Shown piece after piece: positions 16,902 through 17,614 of a stretch of 17,614 nt of DNA. The stretch's first letter is position 1, and the number at the start of each line of letters is the position of its first letter. The position numbers and the translations under genes were made by a program. The DNA lies in the NCBI GenBank assembly GCA_964620345.1, contig CAZUHK010000042.1, positions 1 through 17,614 of the forward strand, read 5' to 3'. This DNA comes from CAZUHK01 sp964620345. Its GTDB lineage: Bacteria > Planctomycetota > Phycisphaerae > Phycisphaerales > Zrk34. Under the pieces are notes generated by a model. It did no database searches, had not been told where the DNA came from, and saw only the letters and a program-made list of their open reading frames with translations.

Positions 16902-17254
16902 TTCAACGCCGCTGGCTGGATGGGCGGCGGTTGTTCTTTAAGGCCGATAAGCCCGTGGGGCGTTTTGCGGGGTCAGCCAGCCCTCGGATCGCGCCGATAG
17001 ACAGCCCTGAAGGAGTTTGGAGCGTTGACGACGACGCCGAACAGCCAGGGTGTCCGCCTCGCCTGAGCGGCGCGGAGGACGCCCGCCCGCCAGGCCGGTC
17101 CCGCCGACAAGCGTCCGCCTGAGCCACAACCCAGCCCGTCGCCGCCCCGAACCGCGCCGCTCAGGCCCGGCCGCGGACGGTGGAGATCGATTTGCCCGAC
17201 CCGACCCCGACCCGGGGCATCGTTGCCCCAGCACCCCCACGCAGAGGACTCGAC
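16902..17254 (+). other. Long fusA 5' leader region
   Basis: No established gene fills this stretch of about 350 nt. It contains a short frame with its own ribosome site (17025-17066), two copies of a GTCCGCCT...GAGC motif (17052-17068, and a shorter form at 17113-17124), and GC-rich stretches able to pair, for example GTCCGCCTCGC with the later GCGGAGGAC across the end of the short frame. I recognise no known riboswitch or ribosomal-protein leader. AGAGGA at 17243-17248 is the fusA ribosome site. Confidence 0.45.
17025..17066 (+). CDS. Possible 13-aa leader peptide upstream of fusA
   Basis: AAGGAG (17010-17015) stands 9 nt before a TTG that opens a 13-codon frame, MTTTPNSQGVRLA, ending at TGA 17064-17066. 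The stop lies at the base of a potential GC-rich hairpin. The strong ribosome site is the main support; the peptide has no run of one regulatory amino acid apart from three Thr. Confidence 0.3.
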   Translation: MTTTPNSQGVRLA

Positions 17255-17614
17255 ATGGCCGACCTCAACCTGACCCGCAACTTCGGCATCGCCGCCCACA
17301 TCGACGCCGGCAAGACCACCGTCACCGAGCGCATCCTTTACTACACCGGCAAGATCTACAAGATGGGCGAGGTCCACGAGGGCACGGCCACGATGGACTT
17401 CCTCGAAGACGAGCAGACGCGCGGCATCACCATCCAGTCGGCCGCGACCACCTGCGTCTGGCCGCGCGGCAACGATGACTACACGCTGAACCTGATCGAC
17501 ACGCCCGGCCACGTGGACTTCACCATCGAGGTCGAGCGCTCGATGCGCGTGCTCGACGGCGCCGTGGCGGTGTTCGACGGCAAGGAAGGCGTCGAGGCCC
17601 AGAGCGAGACCGTC
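17255..17614 (+). CDS. fusA: Elongation factor G, N-terminal part (cut by the window end)
   Basis: EF-G is the GTPase that drives ribosomal translocation and, with RRF, recycling. The first 120 residues are present, all in the G domain: G1 AHIDAGKTT (14-22), G2 RGITI (56-60) and G3 DTPGHVDF (82-89). The GITIQSAATT stretch and GVEAQSETV differ slightly from the commonest bacterial forms; this could point to one of several EF-G subtypes, which cannot be decided from a fragment. ATG 17255 has AGAGGA 6 nt upstream. The gene is not in a str operon: the FapA-like gene precedes it, and rpsL and rpsG are absent. It has its own putative promoter and a long leader. Confidence 0.96.
   Translation, partial: MADLNLTRNFGIAAHIDAGKTTVTERILYYTGKIYKMGEVHEGTATMDFLEDEQTRGITIQSAATTCVWPRGNDDYTLNLIDTPGHVDFTIEVERSMRVLDGAVAVFDGKEGVEAQSETV

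Noticed and set aside
16861..17254. tRNA or other stable RNA gene in the 494-nt gap before fusA
   Set aside because: I found no cloverleaf, no GTTCGAATC-type T-arm and no CCA end on either strand.

Overview
This is a GC-rich bacterial chromosomal window with long genes, short intergenic gaps and mostly housekeeping content. The protein style (a divergent CTP synthase, two clpP genes in one operon, a FapA/DUF342 protein, a GH95 glycosidase, a stand-alone EF-G gene) suggests a Planctomycetota bacterium, perhaps of the Phycisphaerae. That placement is inferred from protein character alone; the window contains no rRNA or other phylogenetic marker that I could compare.

Layout from left to right. 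(1) 1-270 is a non-coding leader with a perfect TATAAT box in front of gyrA. gyrA, a STAS-domain gene and a 51-aa membrane-peptide gene follow on the + strand; the second and third each overlap the gene before by exactly 11 nt. (2) A radical SAM gene of the spore-photoproduct-lyase-like (PA0069/Rv2578c) group has a strong promoter so close to its ATG that the mRNA is probably leaderless. (3) A convergent GH95 alpha-L-fucosidase-type gene (- strand) is divergent from a + strand operon of clpP1, clpP2 and a cysteine-rich zinc-ribbon protein. The zinc-ribbon protein ends in a tail like the C-terminus of single-stranded-DNA-binding protein. (4) A - strand block holds a VWA-domain gene and then a 62-aa/203-aa gene pair overlapping by 4 nt, which looks like an antitoxin with an ADP-ribosyltransferase-like toxin. 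(5) A GC-rich palindrome separates this block from a Bcp-type peroxiredoxin gene (+). (6) pyrG (-) is divergent in its synthetase motifs and carries an in-frame imperfect palindrome inside its glutaminase domain; it also has a leaderless-type promoter. (7) A membrane-anchored PAS protein and a FapA/DUF342 protein follow on +. (8) A roughly 350-nt leader with its own promoter and a possible 13-codon leader peptide precedes the truncated start of fusA (EF-G).

Functionally the window mixes DNA topology (GyrA), nucleotide synthesis (PyrG), translation (EF-G), proteolysis (ClpP1/ClpP2) and peroxide defence (Bcp) with accessory genes for fucose-containing glycans, signalling (STAS, PAS, FapA) and a possible toxin-antitoxin pair. 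The best candidates for something undescribed are the clpP1-clpP2-zinc-ribbon operon with its SSB-like tail, the toxin-antitoxin-like pair, and the palindrome insertion in pyrG.
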